Shown: positions 17,554 through 26,504 of the stretch, piece after piece | Position numbering within the stretch: the first letter of the stretch is position 1 | How the letters are laid out: each line of letters begins with the position of its first letter | Origin: Nitratiruptor tergarcus DSM 16512 | GTDB lineage: Bacteria > Campylobacterota > Campylobacteria > Campylobacterales > Nitratiruptoraceae | Assembly: GCF_027946175.1 (NCBI RefSeq) | Contig: NZ_AP026671.1 | Coordinates: 1,841,902 to 1,905,901 of the forward strand | Direction: 5' to 3' | DNA: 64,000 nt | Notes under the pieces: model-generated | Database searches by the model: none | What the model was told of the DNA's origin: nothing | What the model saw: only the letters and a program-made list of their open reading frames with translations | Position numbers and translations under genes: made by a program

Positions 17554-17973
17554 ATGAAATTTACAAAAATGCTCAAACCGAATGAAGTCGAGAGAAAATG
17601 GCATGTGATTGATGCGGAAGGAAAGACATTTGGTCGATTGATTACAGAAATTGCGACACTGCTTCGCGGAAAGCATAAGCCAAGCTATACTCCACACGTA
17701 GATTGCGGTGATTACGTAGTTGTTATTAATGCTTCAAAAGTTAAAGTTACTGGTAACAAAGAAGCAAAAGAGTACCATAGACATACCGGATATTTTGGTG
17801 GAGTGAAAAGTGAAAAACTCGCTGTACTAAGAGAAAAAAATCCAGAAAAACTTTTTAAACTTGCTACTCGCGGCATGCTGCCAAAAACAAAACTAGGCCG
17901 TGAAATGCTTAAAAAACTTAAAGTATATCCAGGCAGTGAACATCCTCATACAGCACAAGTAAAGGGAAACTAA
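17554..17973 (+). CDS. rplM: 50S ribosomal protein L13
   Basis: L13 (139 residues) with the diagnostic core [45 protein letters not shown] and the C-terminal block AVRGMLP-like ([13 protein letters not shown]). The ATG at 17554 is chosen over the in-frame TTG at 17545 because it matches normal L13 length and has an AAAGGG site upstream. rpsI follows 1 bp after the stop, the usual bacterial pairing. Confidence 0.97.
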   Translation: MKFTKMLKPNEVERKWHVIDAEGKTFGRLITEIATLLRGKHKPSYTPHVDCGDYVVVINASKVKVTGNKEAKEYHRHTGYFGGVKSEKLAVLREKNPEKLFKLATRGMLPKTKLGREMLKKLKVYPGSEHPHTAQVKGN

Positions 17974-17974
17974 G

Positions 17975-18364
17975 ATGAGTAGAATTTACGCAACAGGTAA
18001 AAGAAAAACAGCAGCAGCAAAAGTTTGGCTAAGTAAAGGTAGTGGAAAAATAGTTGTTAATGGAATGAGTCTTGATGAGTGGCTTGGAGGGCATGAAGCA
18101 TTAAAACTTCGTGTAAAACTTCCTTTGGCGCTCACAAAGATGGAAGAGAGTGTAGATATAGTAGCAAAGACTTTAGGTGGGGGGTATGCAGCACAGGCTG
18201 ATGCACTCAAACATGGAATTTCAAAAGCTCTTTGTGAAATGGATGAGAGTTTACGATCAGTTCTAAAACCTCATGGACTCCTTACGAGAGATGCAAGAGT
18301 CGTTGAAAGAAAAAAATACGGAAAGCACAAAGCAAGACGTTCTCCACAGTTTTCAAAAAGATAA
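17975..18364 (+). CDS. rpsI: 30S ribosomal protein S9
   Basis: S9 (129 residues) starts [15 protein letters not shown] and ends with the basic tail [17 protein letters not shown], which reaches into the ribosomal P site in known structures. It pairs with rplM. Length and motifs are normal. Confidence 0.98.
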   Translation: MSRIYATGKRKTAAAKVWLSKGSGKIVVNGMSLDEWLGGHEALKLRVKLPLALTKMEESVDIVAKTLGGGYAAQADALKHGISKALCEMDESLRSVLKPHGLLTRDARVVERKKYGKHKARRSPQFSKR

Positions 18365-18433
18365 TTTCCTCTTTATCCAGCTTTTATGCCGGTCTCTTCT
18401 TTTATTTTTTGCAATCTTTAAAAAAGGATTTTC

Positions 18434-18790
18434 ATGCTCAAAAATCTTACACCAGCTCAACTCAAGGAGCAAAAAGAGCAGGGTGCAGTTCTCATCGATA
18501 TTCGCACACCCTATGAATGGAAACAAACTGGTGTAGTTCCAGGCTCACATCTTCTGACATTCTTTGATGATTATGGTAATTACGATATAGATAAATTTAT
18601 GGATGAGTTTCAAAAACTTGTTCCAACAAAAGATACTCCTTTTGTTCTCATATGTCGTACGGGAAGCAGGACTTCAACTGTGGGTAATTTTTTGGCGAAT
18701 CAAATGGGTTATAAAAATGCGATGCATCTTTCTGGTGGTATTTTTGCCTGGAGTGCTGATGGGAATAGCTTTGAGGCAGTCAAGCGCTAA
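18434..18790 (+). CDS. Rhodanese-domain sulfurtransferase
   Basis: A single-domain rhodanese of 118 residues. It has the N-terminal strand GAVLIDIRTPYEW and the active-site loop CRTGSRTS with the persulfide-forming C74. It lacks a signal peptide, so it acts in the cytoplasm. A basic residue after the cysteine fits sulfur transfer rather than phosphatase activity. The acceptor is unknown. An AAGGA ribosome site precedes the ATG. Confidence 0.88.
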   Translation: MLKNLTPAQLKEQKEQGAVLIDIRTPYEWKQTGVVPGSHLLTFFDDYGNYDIDKFMDEFQKLVPTKDTPFVLICRTGSRTSTVGNFLANQMGYKNAMHLSGGIFAWSADGNSFEAVKR

Positions 18791-18811
18791 AGCTTATACT
18801 CCTATTTGTGC

Positions 18812-18817
18812 TATAAT
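18812..18817 (+). promoter_or_regulatory. Candidate -10 box placed for a leaderless transcript
   Basis: TATAAT ends 6 bases before the ATG at 18824, with no ribosome site between them. Confidence 0.45.
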
Positions 18818-18823
18818 GTCTAT

Positions 18824-19288
18824 ATGAAAAAGTTAGTTTTATTTACAACCATAATTTTAGAACTCTTCGCAGCGAAGATCTCATTTGAAGCTGGCAATAA
18901 ACTGGATATGAAGGGATACTACTTCCAAGATAATTGTGCTATAGTATTTATTAATGGAAAAGTAGTAGGCGAAAAAAATGATATTAATGGTAGTGACATA
19001 GTAAAATTTGATATATATAATGACGGAAAATTGATAAAGAGTATTGATGTAGCTATACCTTTAGAGCAAGCTAAAGAACTTAATCTCAGTGTAAAGCTAG
19101 AAAATATGGAGGATAGGGTTTCTCCTGGAATTGCAATTGAATCAGAAGAGCTTGGTATATATGTAGATCCTTTGAAGCTCGAAAAAAAAGATGAAAATTG
19201 CTCAGATTTTCTTAATGCTCCAAAAGCTAAAAAAGAGCTACAATCTCTGTGTCCAAAACTCAGAATTCTTGGTATCAAGTGTGAGTAA
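18824..19288 (+). CDS. Exported protein of unknown function
   Basis: A 154-residue protein with a signal peptide (MKKLVLFTTIILELFAA) and a small beta-rich domain. Three cysteines occur, at NCAIVF in the middle and NCSDF and SLCPKL near the C-terminus. I do not recognise the family. The ATG at 18824 gives a proper signal peptide, and the upstream in-frame TTG at 18806 would lie in front of the -10 box. Its 3' end overlaps the convergent histidine kinase gene by 14 bp. Confidence 0.6.
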   Translation: MKKLVLFTTIILELFAAKISFEAGNKLDMKGYYFQDNCAIVFINGKVVGEKNDINGSDIVKFDIYNDGKLIKSIDVAIPLEQAKELNLSVKLENMEDRVSPGIAIESEELGIYVDPLKLEKKDENCSDFLNAPKAKKELQSLCPKLRILGIKCE

Positions 19289-20318
19289 AATCGAGATAGA
19301 CTTTTGTCCCCTCTCCAGGTTTACTTTGTAGTGTAATATCAATATCAAGTTCTTCACAAAGTTTTTTAACGATGCTGAGTCCTATTCCTATTCCTCTATC
19401 ACTCTCTTTGTAAAATCTATCAAAAACCTTTTGACTATTTTTGATACCTCTTCCATTATCTTCAATAATGATACGATTTTTTTCTATATAGATTTTTACA
19501 AATCCGCCTTTTTTATTATATTTGCAAGCATTTGAGAGGAGATTGTCTATAATGCGGATGAACAACTCTTTTTGTGTCATGAGTGATAAATCCTCTTTTG
19601 CAATGAGTGAAAATGTTAAATCTGGGTAGAGAGATCGAAAATATTCTACTCTCTCTTTGAGGAGAGTATTGAGTGAAACTTTTGTTTTGTCTGGTTTGAT
19701 GTTTTTAAGAAAGAGTTTGAGATTATCTTGAAGTGCTACTATTGTATTTAAACTTTGCTCAATGCGGGATATAAAAGGACTTTTACACTCTCTTTTGAGC
19801 ATACTGAGATTAATGAGCATAGATGATATTGGTGTATTAAAATCATGAAGAATATCTTTAATAAACTCTTGATTGATATGAAGAGCTTCACGGATAGGGC
19901 GTAAAGTGTAGAGTGTCAGTAGAAATGAAATTCCTAGAATAATAAGTGAAGCAAAAATGAACAAATAAATAATATTTTGCTTTAATTTTCCGATCTCTTT
20001 TTGGAAATTCTTATGTGAATAGGAGACTTTGAGGAGATATTTTTTTGAATTAGGTATGGGATAAAGAGCATAGAGTTCTTTTGGAGTAGTGTAGAGGCGG
20101 TTTGTCATAAGGCTTTTTTTCTTTGCTAAAAAATCGTACTGGAAATCTTTGCATTGCAATGTATAGCTACAAACTTGCATTCTTTTGAGCAAAAGCTGTT
20201 TGATATCTTGTATTTTATCGTTATAATAGAAAATAAAAATGATACTGAGAAGAATTTCGAGAAGTAAAAAGAAGAGAATAAAATTTTTAAGTAAAGACTC
20301 CTTTTCACTTCTATTCAA
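19275..20318 (-). CDS. Membrane sensor histidine kinase
   Basis: A 347-residue kinase. It has a first membrane helix (about 13-32), a periplasmic sensor of about 90 residues with two cysteines, and a second helix (about 118-138). The dimerisation domain carries the phospho-accepting histidine in IKDILHDFNTPIS, and the ATPase domain has NLLSNACKYN, IEDNGRGI and GIGIGLSIVKKL. It is paired with the response regulator upstream, overlapping it by 8 bp. The signal is unknown. Confidence 0.9.
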   Translation of the reverse strand: MNRSEKESLLKNFILFFLLLEILLSIIFIFYYNDKIQDIKQLLLKRMQVCSYTLQCKDFQYDFLAKKKSLMTNRLYTTPKELYALYPIPNSKKYLLKVSYSHKNFQKEIGKLKQNIIYLFIFASLIILGISFLLTLYTLRPIREALHINQEFIKDILHDFNTPISSMLINLSMLKRECKSPFISRIEQSLNTIVALQDNLKLFLKNIKPDKTKVSLNTLLKERVEYFRSLYPDLTFSLIAKEDLSLMTQKELFIRIIDNLLSNACKYNKKGGFVKIYIEKNRIIIEDNGRGIKNSQKVFDRFYKESDRGIGIGLSIVKKLCEELDIDITLQSKPGEGTKVYLDFTHT

Positions 20319-20943
20319 GAAAGTAGCCTTTTGAGCGAATATTCCTGATAGGAAGATTATATCTATTTTTGAGTTTATTTATTGTAACACGAAGAGCTAC
20401 ATCTGAAGGATTGTTCATATGAGACAGTAATCGCTCTTTAGGGACAATTTCATTGCGGTTTTCTATGAGGGTCTGGAGAATTTTAAATTGAATTTCACCG
20501 ATTGTTTCAGGATGCCCATCTACTTTGACAATGTGATTGGCAGGGTCGAGTTGGAGATTCTCATAAGTAAGAAAATTTTGCTGTTGTGGTTGTTTGAATT
20601 TGGATTTGATGCGAATAAGAAGCTCTTCAGGAGGAAAAGGCTTTTTGATATAGTCGATAGCTCCCAATTCAAAAGCTTGCGCAATTGTATCAAGAGTTGT
20701 TAGAGCAGTAATAAATATAACTGGTGTATCGTCATCGGCTTCTTTGAGCTCTTTTATGATTTGTAGGCCACTTTCTCCAGAAAGATTGATATCAAAAAGA
20801 TAGAGATCATACTTTTTTTGGAAAGTTTTATCTAATGCCTCTTCACCACTGTAGCCAACATCTACATGGAAACCTTCGCTCATAAGAAAATCGCGTAAAC
20901 TATTAGCTAAAAGACGATCATCTTCAATGAGTAAAATATGCAA
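20311..20943 (-). CDS. OmpR-type response regulator
   Basis: A 210-residue regulator. The receiver has the acceptor aspartate in LYLFDINLSGESGL, the threonine in IFITALT and the lysine in YIKKPFPP. The C-terminal winged helix is short (GEIQFKILQTLIENRNEIVPKERLLSHM). It is cotranscribed with the kinase. The promoter should lie in 20944-21001, shared divergently with the peptide-binding protein gene. Confidence 0.9.
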   Translation of the reverse strand: MHILLIEDDRLLANSLRDFLMSEGFHVDVGYSGEEALDKTFQKKYDLYLFDINLSGESGLQIIKELKEADDDTPVIFITALTTLDTIAQAFELGAIDYIKKPFPPEELLIRIKSKFKQPQQQNFLTYENLQLDPANHIVKVDGHPETIGEIQFKILQTLIENRNEIVPKERLLSHMNNPSDVALRVTINKLKNRYNLPIRNIRSKGYFLE

Positions 20944-20984
20944 AGCTGCTCCTTATTGAGTATAAAAGTTTACCAAAATAGTGT

Positions 20985-20990
20985 TATGAT
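20985..20990 (+). promoter_or_regulatory. Candidate -10 box for the solute-binding protein gene
   Basis: TATGAT, 32 bp before ATG 21017. A start of transcription near 20997 favours 21017 over 21002 as the translation start, with GAGGGT at 21004-21009 as the ribosome site. Confidence 0.35.
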
Positions 20991-21016
20991 ATCGTTAAAA
21001 AATGAGGGTGTTAGGA

Positions 21017-22516
21017 ATGAGAAAAGCAGTATTTCTTCTATTTTTTTCTTTTTCACTATTGGCATCAACACTACACCTCTCCATTGGTGCAAGCCCAAGT
21101 AGAATAAATCCTCTTCTTGCAACAGACAGTGCAAGTGCTGAGATTGCTGGATGGATCTTTAATGGGCTATTTAAATATGATAAAGATGGAAAAATAGTTG
21201 GTGACTTGGCACAAGAGTGGAGATTTCTCGATAAAAAAACATTATGGATTGCACTGCGAAAAGGTGTAAAATGGCATGATGGTAAACCTTTTAGCGCACA
21301 AGATGTTCTTTTTACTTACAAATTGGCAATTTCTCCAAAAATCTTTACACCCTATGCAAGTGAATTTCGCTATGTAAAAGATGTAGAAGTTATTGATGAT
21401 TTACATCTCATAGTCCATTACAAAAAGCCTTACTTTAAAGCACTGCAAACATGGATGATGGGAATATTACCAAAACATATTCTCCAAAATGAAAAAGATC
21501 TTATGACAAGTAGTTTTAATCAGCATCCCATAGGTACAGGTCCCTATAAACTGCAAGGCTTTGAAGTTTCAAAAGATATTGTACTTAAAGCAAATAGTGA
21601 CTATTTTGAACACCCTCCTCACATTGAAAGGATTGTATATCACTTTTTACCCGATCCTTCAACGCAATTTTTGATGTTAAAATCTAAAAAACTTGATGTT
21701 GGTGCTCTTTCGCCTTTACAGTTAGAGCGCCAAATTGATGAGGCTTTTCGATCATTTTATGCAATTTATGAACAACCAAGTCACAGCTATACCTATCTTG
21801 GATTTAATCTTAAAAATAAAAAATTTCAAGATAAGAGAGTACGAGAAGCAATTAATTTAGCAATTGATAGAGAGGAGATGATAAATATTTTGTTCTTTTC
21901 TCATGCAAGTATTTGTACAGGCCCCTTTATGCCTGGTACGTTTGCATTCGATCCGGAGGTAAAAGCTCCAAAACCCAATCGCATTAGAGCAAAGCAACTT
22001 TTAGCAGAAGCTGGATATAATGCAAAGCATCCGTTAGAGTTTGAAATAGCTACAAACTCTAATAACTCTCTCAGGATGTATGCAGCACAGATTATACAGT
22101 ATCAACTGGCTAAGATTGGTGTGAAAGTGACTATTAGGGCTATGGAGTGGCAGGCCTTTTTGAATACAATCGTAACTCCACGCAAATTTGAGACTATTTT
22201 ACTTGGATGGGCATTGGGGCTCACTCCTGATGCATATTCCATTTGGCATAGCGGGGAAGCAAAGCTTGGAGGTTTTAATCTCGTTTCATACAAAAATAAA
22301 GAGGTAGATAGGCTCATCAAAGAAGCAGAAACAACAATAAATTTGCAAAAACTCTCGCAAATTTATAAAAAGATTTTCCGCCTCATTGTAGCTGATATTC
22401 CCTATATCTTTTTGTATATTCCAAACTCAATTACGGTTGTCAATAAAAAGATCCAAAATGTTGAGCCTTCTTTGATAGGTATAATGCATAATGAAATAGA
22501 CTGGATTAAACCATGA
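21017..22516 (+). CDS. ABC transporter substrate-binding protein, peptide/nickel family 5
   Basis: A roughly 499-residue periplasmic binding protein (SBP_bac_5 family) with a signal peptide (MRKAVFLLFFSFSLLAS). Family blocks are visible: INPLLATDSASAEIAGWIFNGL, LAQEWRFLDKKTLWIALRKGVKWHDGKPFSAQDVLFTY and the C-terminal lobe FETILLGWALGLTPDAYSIWHS. Members bind oligopeptides, nickel or similar ligands. No permease or ATPase gene is adjacent, so its partners are elsewhere. Translation may also begin at ATG 21002 (6 residues longer). The HAD gene overlaps its stop by 4 bp. Confidence 0.87.
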   Translation: MRKAVFLLFFSFSLLASTLHLSIGASPSRINPLLATDSASAEIAGWIFNGLFKYDKDGKIVGDLAQEWRFLDKKTLWIALRKGVKWHDGKPFSAQDVLFTYKLAISPKIFTPYASEFRYVKDVEVIDDLHLIVHYKKPYFKALQTWMMGILPKHILQNEKDLMTSSFNQHPIGTGPYKLQGFEVSKDIVLKANSDYFEHPPHIERIVYHFLPDPSTQFLMLKSKKLDVGALSPLQLERQIDEAFRSFYAIYEQPSHSYTYLGFNLKNKKFQDKRVREAINLAIDREEMINILFFSHASICTGPFMPGTFAFDPEVKAPKPNRIRAKQLLAEAGYNAKHPLEFEIATNSNNSLRMYAAQIIQYQLAKIGVKVTIRAMEWQAFLNTIVTPRKFETILLGWALGLTPDAYSIWHSGEAKLGGFNLVSYKNKEVDRLIKEAETTINLQKLSQIYKKIFRLIVADIPYIFLYIPNSITVVNKKIQNVEPSLIGIMHNEIDWIKP

Positions 22517-23166
22517 AAAAATATACAATTCTTTTTGATTTAGATGGTACGATTATTGATTCTACACCTGCTATTTTAAGAGGTTTTTCTTATGCATTTA
22601 ATAAATTTGGCTTATCAACTCCTCCTCATGAGAAGATCTTATCCCTTATTGGCCATCCTCTTGATTTTATGTTTACTCATCTTGGAATCAAAGAGGATGT
22701 AGAGAAATTTGTAGATGCATACAAAGAACACTATAGAGTGATAGCAAAAGATTTTACAACACTCCTTCCTGGTGCAAAAGAAGCAGTGCAAGAGGCAGTA
22801 ACATTTGCAAATCTTGCAGTTGTAACTACAAAAACTGGTGTTTATTCCATTGAATTACTGCAACATTTAGGATTAATGGACTGTTTTGAAGTAGTAATTG
22901 GGCGAGAAAATGTGATACATCCAAAACCGCATCCTGAACCTCTTTTGAAAGCTATGCATATATTGCAAGCACATAAAGAGTATACTTTTATGATAGGTGA
23001 TACATGTCTTGATATGGAAGCTGCCAAAGCAGCCGAGGTAAAAGGCGTTGGAGTATTATGCGGATATGGAAACAAAGAGGAGCTGCAACGGTGTGCTCAT
23101 TGGCTCAAGAAAGATGCATTTGAAGCAGTCTTGTTTATAAAAAAGTTATCAAAAAGTAATAATTAA
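22513..23166 (+). CDS. HAD-family phosphatase, phosphoglycolate phosphatase-like
   Basis: A 217-residue HAD hydrolase (subfamily IA). Motif I LFDLDGTIID has the nucleophile D9 and acid D11, motif II is VVTTKTG, and motif III/IV is KPHPEPLLKAM with FMIGDTCLDMEAAKAA. The small helical cap between motifs I and II fits phosphoglycolate phosphatase (Gph) or pyrophosphatase-type enzymes. The exact substrate cannot be assigned. It is translationally coupled (ATGA) to the binding protein gene, though the functional link is obscure. Confidence 0.85.
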   Translation: MKKYTILFDLDGTIIDSTPAILRGFSYAFNKFGLSTPPHEKILSLIGHPLDFMFTHLGIKEDVEKFVDAYKEHYRVIAKDFTTLLPGAKEAVQEAVTFANLAVVTTKTGVYSIELLQHLGLMDCFEVVIGRENVIHPKPHPEPLLKAMHILQAHKEYTFMIGDTCLDMEAAKAAEVKGVGVLCGYGNKEELQRCAHWLKKDAFEAVLFIKKLSKSNN

Positions 23167-23179
23167 GAGTTGTTTCATC

Positions 23180-23217
23180 TTATTTAAGAGATAATAGGTT
23201 CTAATAGTTATTTAAGA
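23180..23217. repeat. Direct repeat pair TTATTTAAGA upstream of the por operon
   Basis: Two exact 10-bp copies at 23180-23189 and 23208-23217, 28 bp apart start to start, lie just upstream of a TACAAT -10 candidate at 23228-23233. They may be binding sites for a regulator of the por operon. Confidence 0.4.
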
Positions 23218-23263
23218 TGGAGTTGATTACAATTTAGTATCAAAATTGCAAGAGGGAGAAACA

Positions 23264-23821
23264 ATGTTAGAAATAAGATGGCATAGTCGTGCAGGACAGG
23301 GTGCCGTGACAGGGGCAAAAGGTCTTGCAGATGTTGTTGCAAATACAGGAAAATTTGTACAAGCTTTTGCTTTTTATGGCTCGGCAAAGCGTGGTGCTGC
23401 AATGACTGCGTATAATAGAGTAGATGACCAGCCTATTCTCAATCACGAAAAATTTATGAGACCAGATTATGTACTCGTAATAGATCCAGGCCTCACATAT
23501 ACAGCAGATATTACTGCAAATGAGAAAGAGAGTACAAAATATATTATTACAACACACCTCTCAAAAGAGGAACTTCTAAATTCCCAACCAAAATTGCAGG
23601 GAAAAGATGTTTATGTTGTTGATTGTATGCAAATTTCACTCGATACTATAGGAAGAGCAATTCCCAATGCACCAATGCTTGGGGCATTGATGAAAGTGTC
23701 CGGAATGTTTGAGCTTGACTATTTTCAAAATGCAATGAAAAAAGTTTTAGCAAAATTTCCTCAAAAGATAATTGATGCAAATATGGCTGCAATTGAGCGT
23801 GCTTACAACGAAGTGAAATAA
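23264..23821 (+). CDS. porC: Pyruvate:ferredoxin oxidoreductase gamma subunit
   Basis: The gamma subunit (185 residues) of a four-subunit 2-oxoacid:ferredoxin oxidoreductase. It begins with LEIRWHSRAGQGAVTGAKGLADVVA, the coenzyme-A-binding domain signature of the family. It acts with delta, alpha and beta subunits encoded next to it, in the order gamma-delta-alpha-beta known from Helicobacter. The ATG at 23264 is preferred over the in-frame TTG at 23246 because AGAGGGAG at 23251-23258 is its ribosome site. In Campylobacterota this complex links pyruvate and acetyl-CoA and can run reductively in the reverse TCA pathway. Confidence 0.92.
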   Translation: MLEIRWHSRAGQGAVTGAKGLADVVANTGKFVQAFAFYGSAKRGAAMTAYNRVDDQPILNHEKFMRPDYVLVIDPGLTYTADITANEKESTKYIITTHLSKEELLNSQPKLQGKDVYVVDCMQISLDTIGRAIPNAPMLGALMKVSGMFELDYFQNAMKKVLAKFPQKIIDANMAAIERAYNEVK

Positions 23822-23831
23822 AGGATAGATG

Positions 23832-24263
23832 ATGGCAAAAGATCTCAAAGAAGTTAAAAGTATTGATGAGATAAAAGATTTAGGGTGGAATGAGATTATT
23901 CCTGGAGCTTCCCTTTTCTCTTTTACTGAACCAGTAGAAAATGTAGTAGAGGTGCCAGAAGAAGAGCGTCCATATGCCCCTACAAACTCACATGAGTGGC
24001 AAGTTGGAGATTGGCGGGTTGAAAAACCTGTTTACAATAGGGATCTCTGTATCGATTGTCAATTTTGCTGGGTATTTTGTCCTGATATTTCGATTTTAAG
24101 TCGTGATAAAAAGATGATAGGTGTAATTTATGAGCACTGCAAAGGGTGTGGAATTTGTGTTGAGGTGTGTCCAACAAATCCAAAATCTCTATTAATGTTT
24201 CCAGAGCATATGGATAACAATGAAGCACTTAATATGTGGCCAAAAAAAGAAGAGAAGAAGTAA
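23832..24263 (+). CDS. porD: Pyruvate:ferredoxin oxidoreductase delta subunit (2x4Fe-4S)
   Basis: The delta subunit (143 residues) carries two 4Fe-4S cluster motifs, CIDCQFCWVFCPD and CKGCGICVEVCP, and passes electrons between the TPP centre and external ferredoxin. Its N-terminal extension is about 70 residues before the ferredoxin fold. ATG codons at 23829 and 23832 are both possible. 23832 is better spaced from AAGGAT at 23821. The gene sits between gamma and alpha in one operon. Confidence 0.93.
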   Translation: MAKDLKEVKSIDEIKDLGWNEIIPGASLFSFTEPVENVVEVPEEERPYAPTNSHEWQVGDWRVEKPVYNRDLCIDCQFCWVFCPDISILSRDKKMIGVIYEHCKGCGICVEVCPTNPKSLLMFPEHMDNNEALNMWPKKEEKK

Positions 24264-24273
24264 AGGATAGCAA

Positions 24274-25491
24274 ATGGCAAAAAAGTATGAGCTCAATGAA
24301 GTAGAAGTTTGGGATGGGAATATGGCTGCTGCGCATGCCCTTAGACAAGCGCAGGTAGATATCGTAGCAGCTTACCCAATTACTCCATCTACACCAATTG
24401 TACAAAACTACTCAAAGTTTTTAGCTGATGGATATGTAGATGGCGAATTTATTATGGTGGAATCTGAACACTCTGCTATGAGTGGCTGTGTGGCTGCAAG
24501 TGCTGCAGGAGTAAGAGCTGCAACTGCTACAAGTTCTCAAGGGTTTGCTTTGATGGTTGAGGTACTCTATCAAGCAAGCGGTATGAGGCTCCCAATCGTT
24601 TTGGCGGTAGTAAATAGGGCTCTTGCAGCCCCACTCAATGTCAACGGGGATCATTCGGATATGTATCTTGGACGAGATGCTGGATGGATCAATCTATGTT
24701 CATACAATCCACAAGAAGCATACGATTTAACATTAATGGCGTTTAAGATTGGTGAAGATCTAAATGTTCGCCTCCCAGTAATGGTACATCAAGATGGTTT
24801 TATCTGCTCTCATACTGCACAAAATGTAAGGCCTCTCCAAGATGAAGAAGCAGCAGAGTTTGTAGGTGAATATAAACCAGTAAATACGATGCTTGATGTT
24901 GCAAATCCTGTGACACACGGTGTGCAAACTGAAGAGGATTGGCATTTTGAGCATAAAGCGCGCCAACATCACGATCTTATGAATTCATTTGATACTATCA
25001 AAAAAGTGTTTAATGAGTTTAAAGAGAGAACTGGTAGAGAGTATGATCTTGTCTATACATATAAAATGGATGATGCAGATGTAGCTATTTTTGCCCTTGG
25101 GACAACTGTTGAGAGTGCAAGAATTGCAGCGGATCAGATGAGAGAGAAAGGTATTAAAGCTGGTGTTGTGAGCCTTAGAGTTCTTCGACCATTCCCGTTC
25201 AAAGAAGTGGCAGAGGCTCTCAGTAATGTTAAAGCAGTTGCAGCTATGGATAGAAGTGCTCCTGGTGGAACATTTGGTGCACTCTTTAATGAAATTAGTG
25301 CTGCACTTATGGCTCATGGAAAAGCGCCTATAATGTTGAACTATATCTATGGGCTTGGAGGGCGTGATACAACTATTAATATGCTCAAAGAAGTATATGA
25401 AGATCTTGATAAGTGTGCAAAAGCTGGTGAAGCTGTTGTACCATTGCAGCAATTTTTAGGACTTAGAGGTCCTAAGCTATCGTTTTATTAA
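24274..25491 (+). CDS. porA: Pyruvate:ferredoxin oxidoreductase alpha subunit
   Basis: The alpha subunit (405 residues) has the pyrimidine-binding domain motif AYPITPSTPIVQNYSKFL, the YPITPST signature of 2-oxoacid oxidoreductases. Later segments are ESEHSAMSGCVAASAAGVRAATATSSQG and the C-terminal domain II with VVSLRVLRPFPFKEVAEAL. The whole set matches a pyruvate-type enzyme. A 2-oxoglutarate-type enzyme is less likely from the order and sequence, but cannot be excluded without alignment. Confidence 0.94.
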   Translation: MAKKYELNEVEVWDGNMAAAHALRQAQVDIVAAYPITPSTPIVQNYSKFLADGYVDGEFIMVESEHSAMSGCVAASAAGVRAATATSSQGFALMVEVLYQASGMRLPIVLAVVNRALAAPLNVNGDHSDMYLGRDAGWINLCSYNPQEAYDLTLMAFKIGEDLNVRLPVMVHQDGFICSHTAQNVRPLQDEEAAEFVGEYKPVNTMLDVANPVTHGVQTEEDWHFEHKARQHHDLMNSFDTIKKVFNEFKERTGREYDLVYTYKMDDADVAIFALGTTVESARIAADQMREKGIKAGVVSLRVLRPFPFKEVAEALSNVKAVAAMDRSAPGGTFGALFNEISAALMAHGKAPIMLNYIYGLGGRDTTINMLKEVYEDLDKCAKAGEAVVPLQQFLGLRGPKLSFY

Positions 25492-25503
25492 GAGGGGGAT
25501 GAT

Positions 25504-26502
25504 ATGGTAAAGAAGATTAAGAACTTAAAAGAGTTTTCACTCTCAAATGATAGATTTGAGGGTGCTAATTTAATGTGTCCTGGGTGTTCGCATAATATCA
25601 TTGTACGTGAAGTACTTAATGCTACAGATGATCCTGTTATCGTTGCAACAGCAACAGGATGTTTGGAAGTATGTACTGCAGTATATCCTAAAACAAGTTG
25701 GGATGTAAGCTGGATCCATATCGGTTTTGAAAATGCAGCAGTAGCAGCAGCTACTGTAAGTGCAGCATATGAGGTAATGAAGAAAAAAGGTAAACTCCCA
25801 CCTGCTACACAAAAGATGGTAGATGAGGGAAAAGAGCCAAAAATTGTAGCTTTTGCCGGAGATGGCGGAACATATGATATCGGTTTTCAGTCTTTGAGTG
25901 GGGCTTTTGAGAGAGGACACAATTTTATGTATGTCTGTCTTGATAACGAAGTCTATGCAAATACTGGAGGACAGAGAAGTTCATCTACTCCAATTGGTGC
26001 AAGTACAACTACAAGTCCAGCTGGAAGTGTGAGCTATGGTGAGAAGATGATGAAAAAGAGTATGGTAGAGATCATGGCTGATCATGGTGCGCCATATGTT
26101 GCACAGGTGAGTCCTAGTAAATGGAAAGATTTAGTCAAAAAGGTGCAAAAAGGTTTTGAAGTCTATGGGCCTGTGTATATAAATGCACAAAGTGCGTGTA
26201 CAACAGAGTGGAAGCATGCTCCAGAAGATACTATTGAAGTGAGTGATCTTGGAGTTGATAGTTGTGTATGGCCACTCTATGAGATTATCAATGAGCGAGA
26301 TGAGCATGGAATCATCTATAGTACAAAACTCAACATTACATATAGACCAAAAAATAAAATACCAGTAGAAGAGTATCTTGCTGCACAGCCAAGATTTAGA
26401 CACCTTTTTAAACCAGAAAATAGACATATTATTGATCTCTGGCAAAAAGCAGTTGATACACGCTGGGAGTATCTACAAAGAAGAGAAGAAGCCGGCGTAT
26501 AG
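25504..26502 (+). CDS. porB: Pyruvate:ferredoxin oxidoreductase beta subunit (TPP-binding)
   Basis: The beta subunit (332 residues) binds thiamine pyrophosphate and the proximal 4Fe-4S cluster. Visible are MCPGCSHNIIVREVLNA, GCLEVCTAVYPKTSW and the TPP motif AFAGDGGTYDIGFQSLSGAFERGHN with DNEVYANTGGQRSSSTP. This closes the porCDAB operon. A small GGDEF-like gene follows 2 bp later and may be cotranscribed. Confidence 0.94.
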   Translation: MVKKIKNLKEFSLSNDRFEGANLMCPGCSHNIIVREVLNATDDPVIVATATGCLEVCTAVYPKTSWDVSWIHIGFENAAVAAATVSAAYEVMKKKGKLPPATQKMVDEGKEPKIVAFAGDGGTYDIGFQSLSGAFERGHNFMYVCLDNEVYANTGGQRSSSTPIGASTTTSPAGSVSYGEKMMKKSMVEIMADHGAPYVAQVSPSKWKDLVKKVQKGFEVYGPVYINAQSACTTEWKHAPEDTIEVSDLGVDSCVWPLYEIINERDEHGIIYSTKLNITYRPKNKIPVEEYLAAQPRFRHLFKPENRHIIDLWQKAVDTRWEYLQRREEAGV

Positions 26503-26504
26503 CA

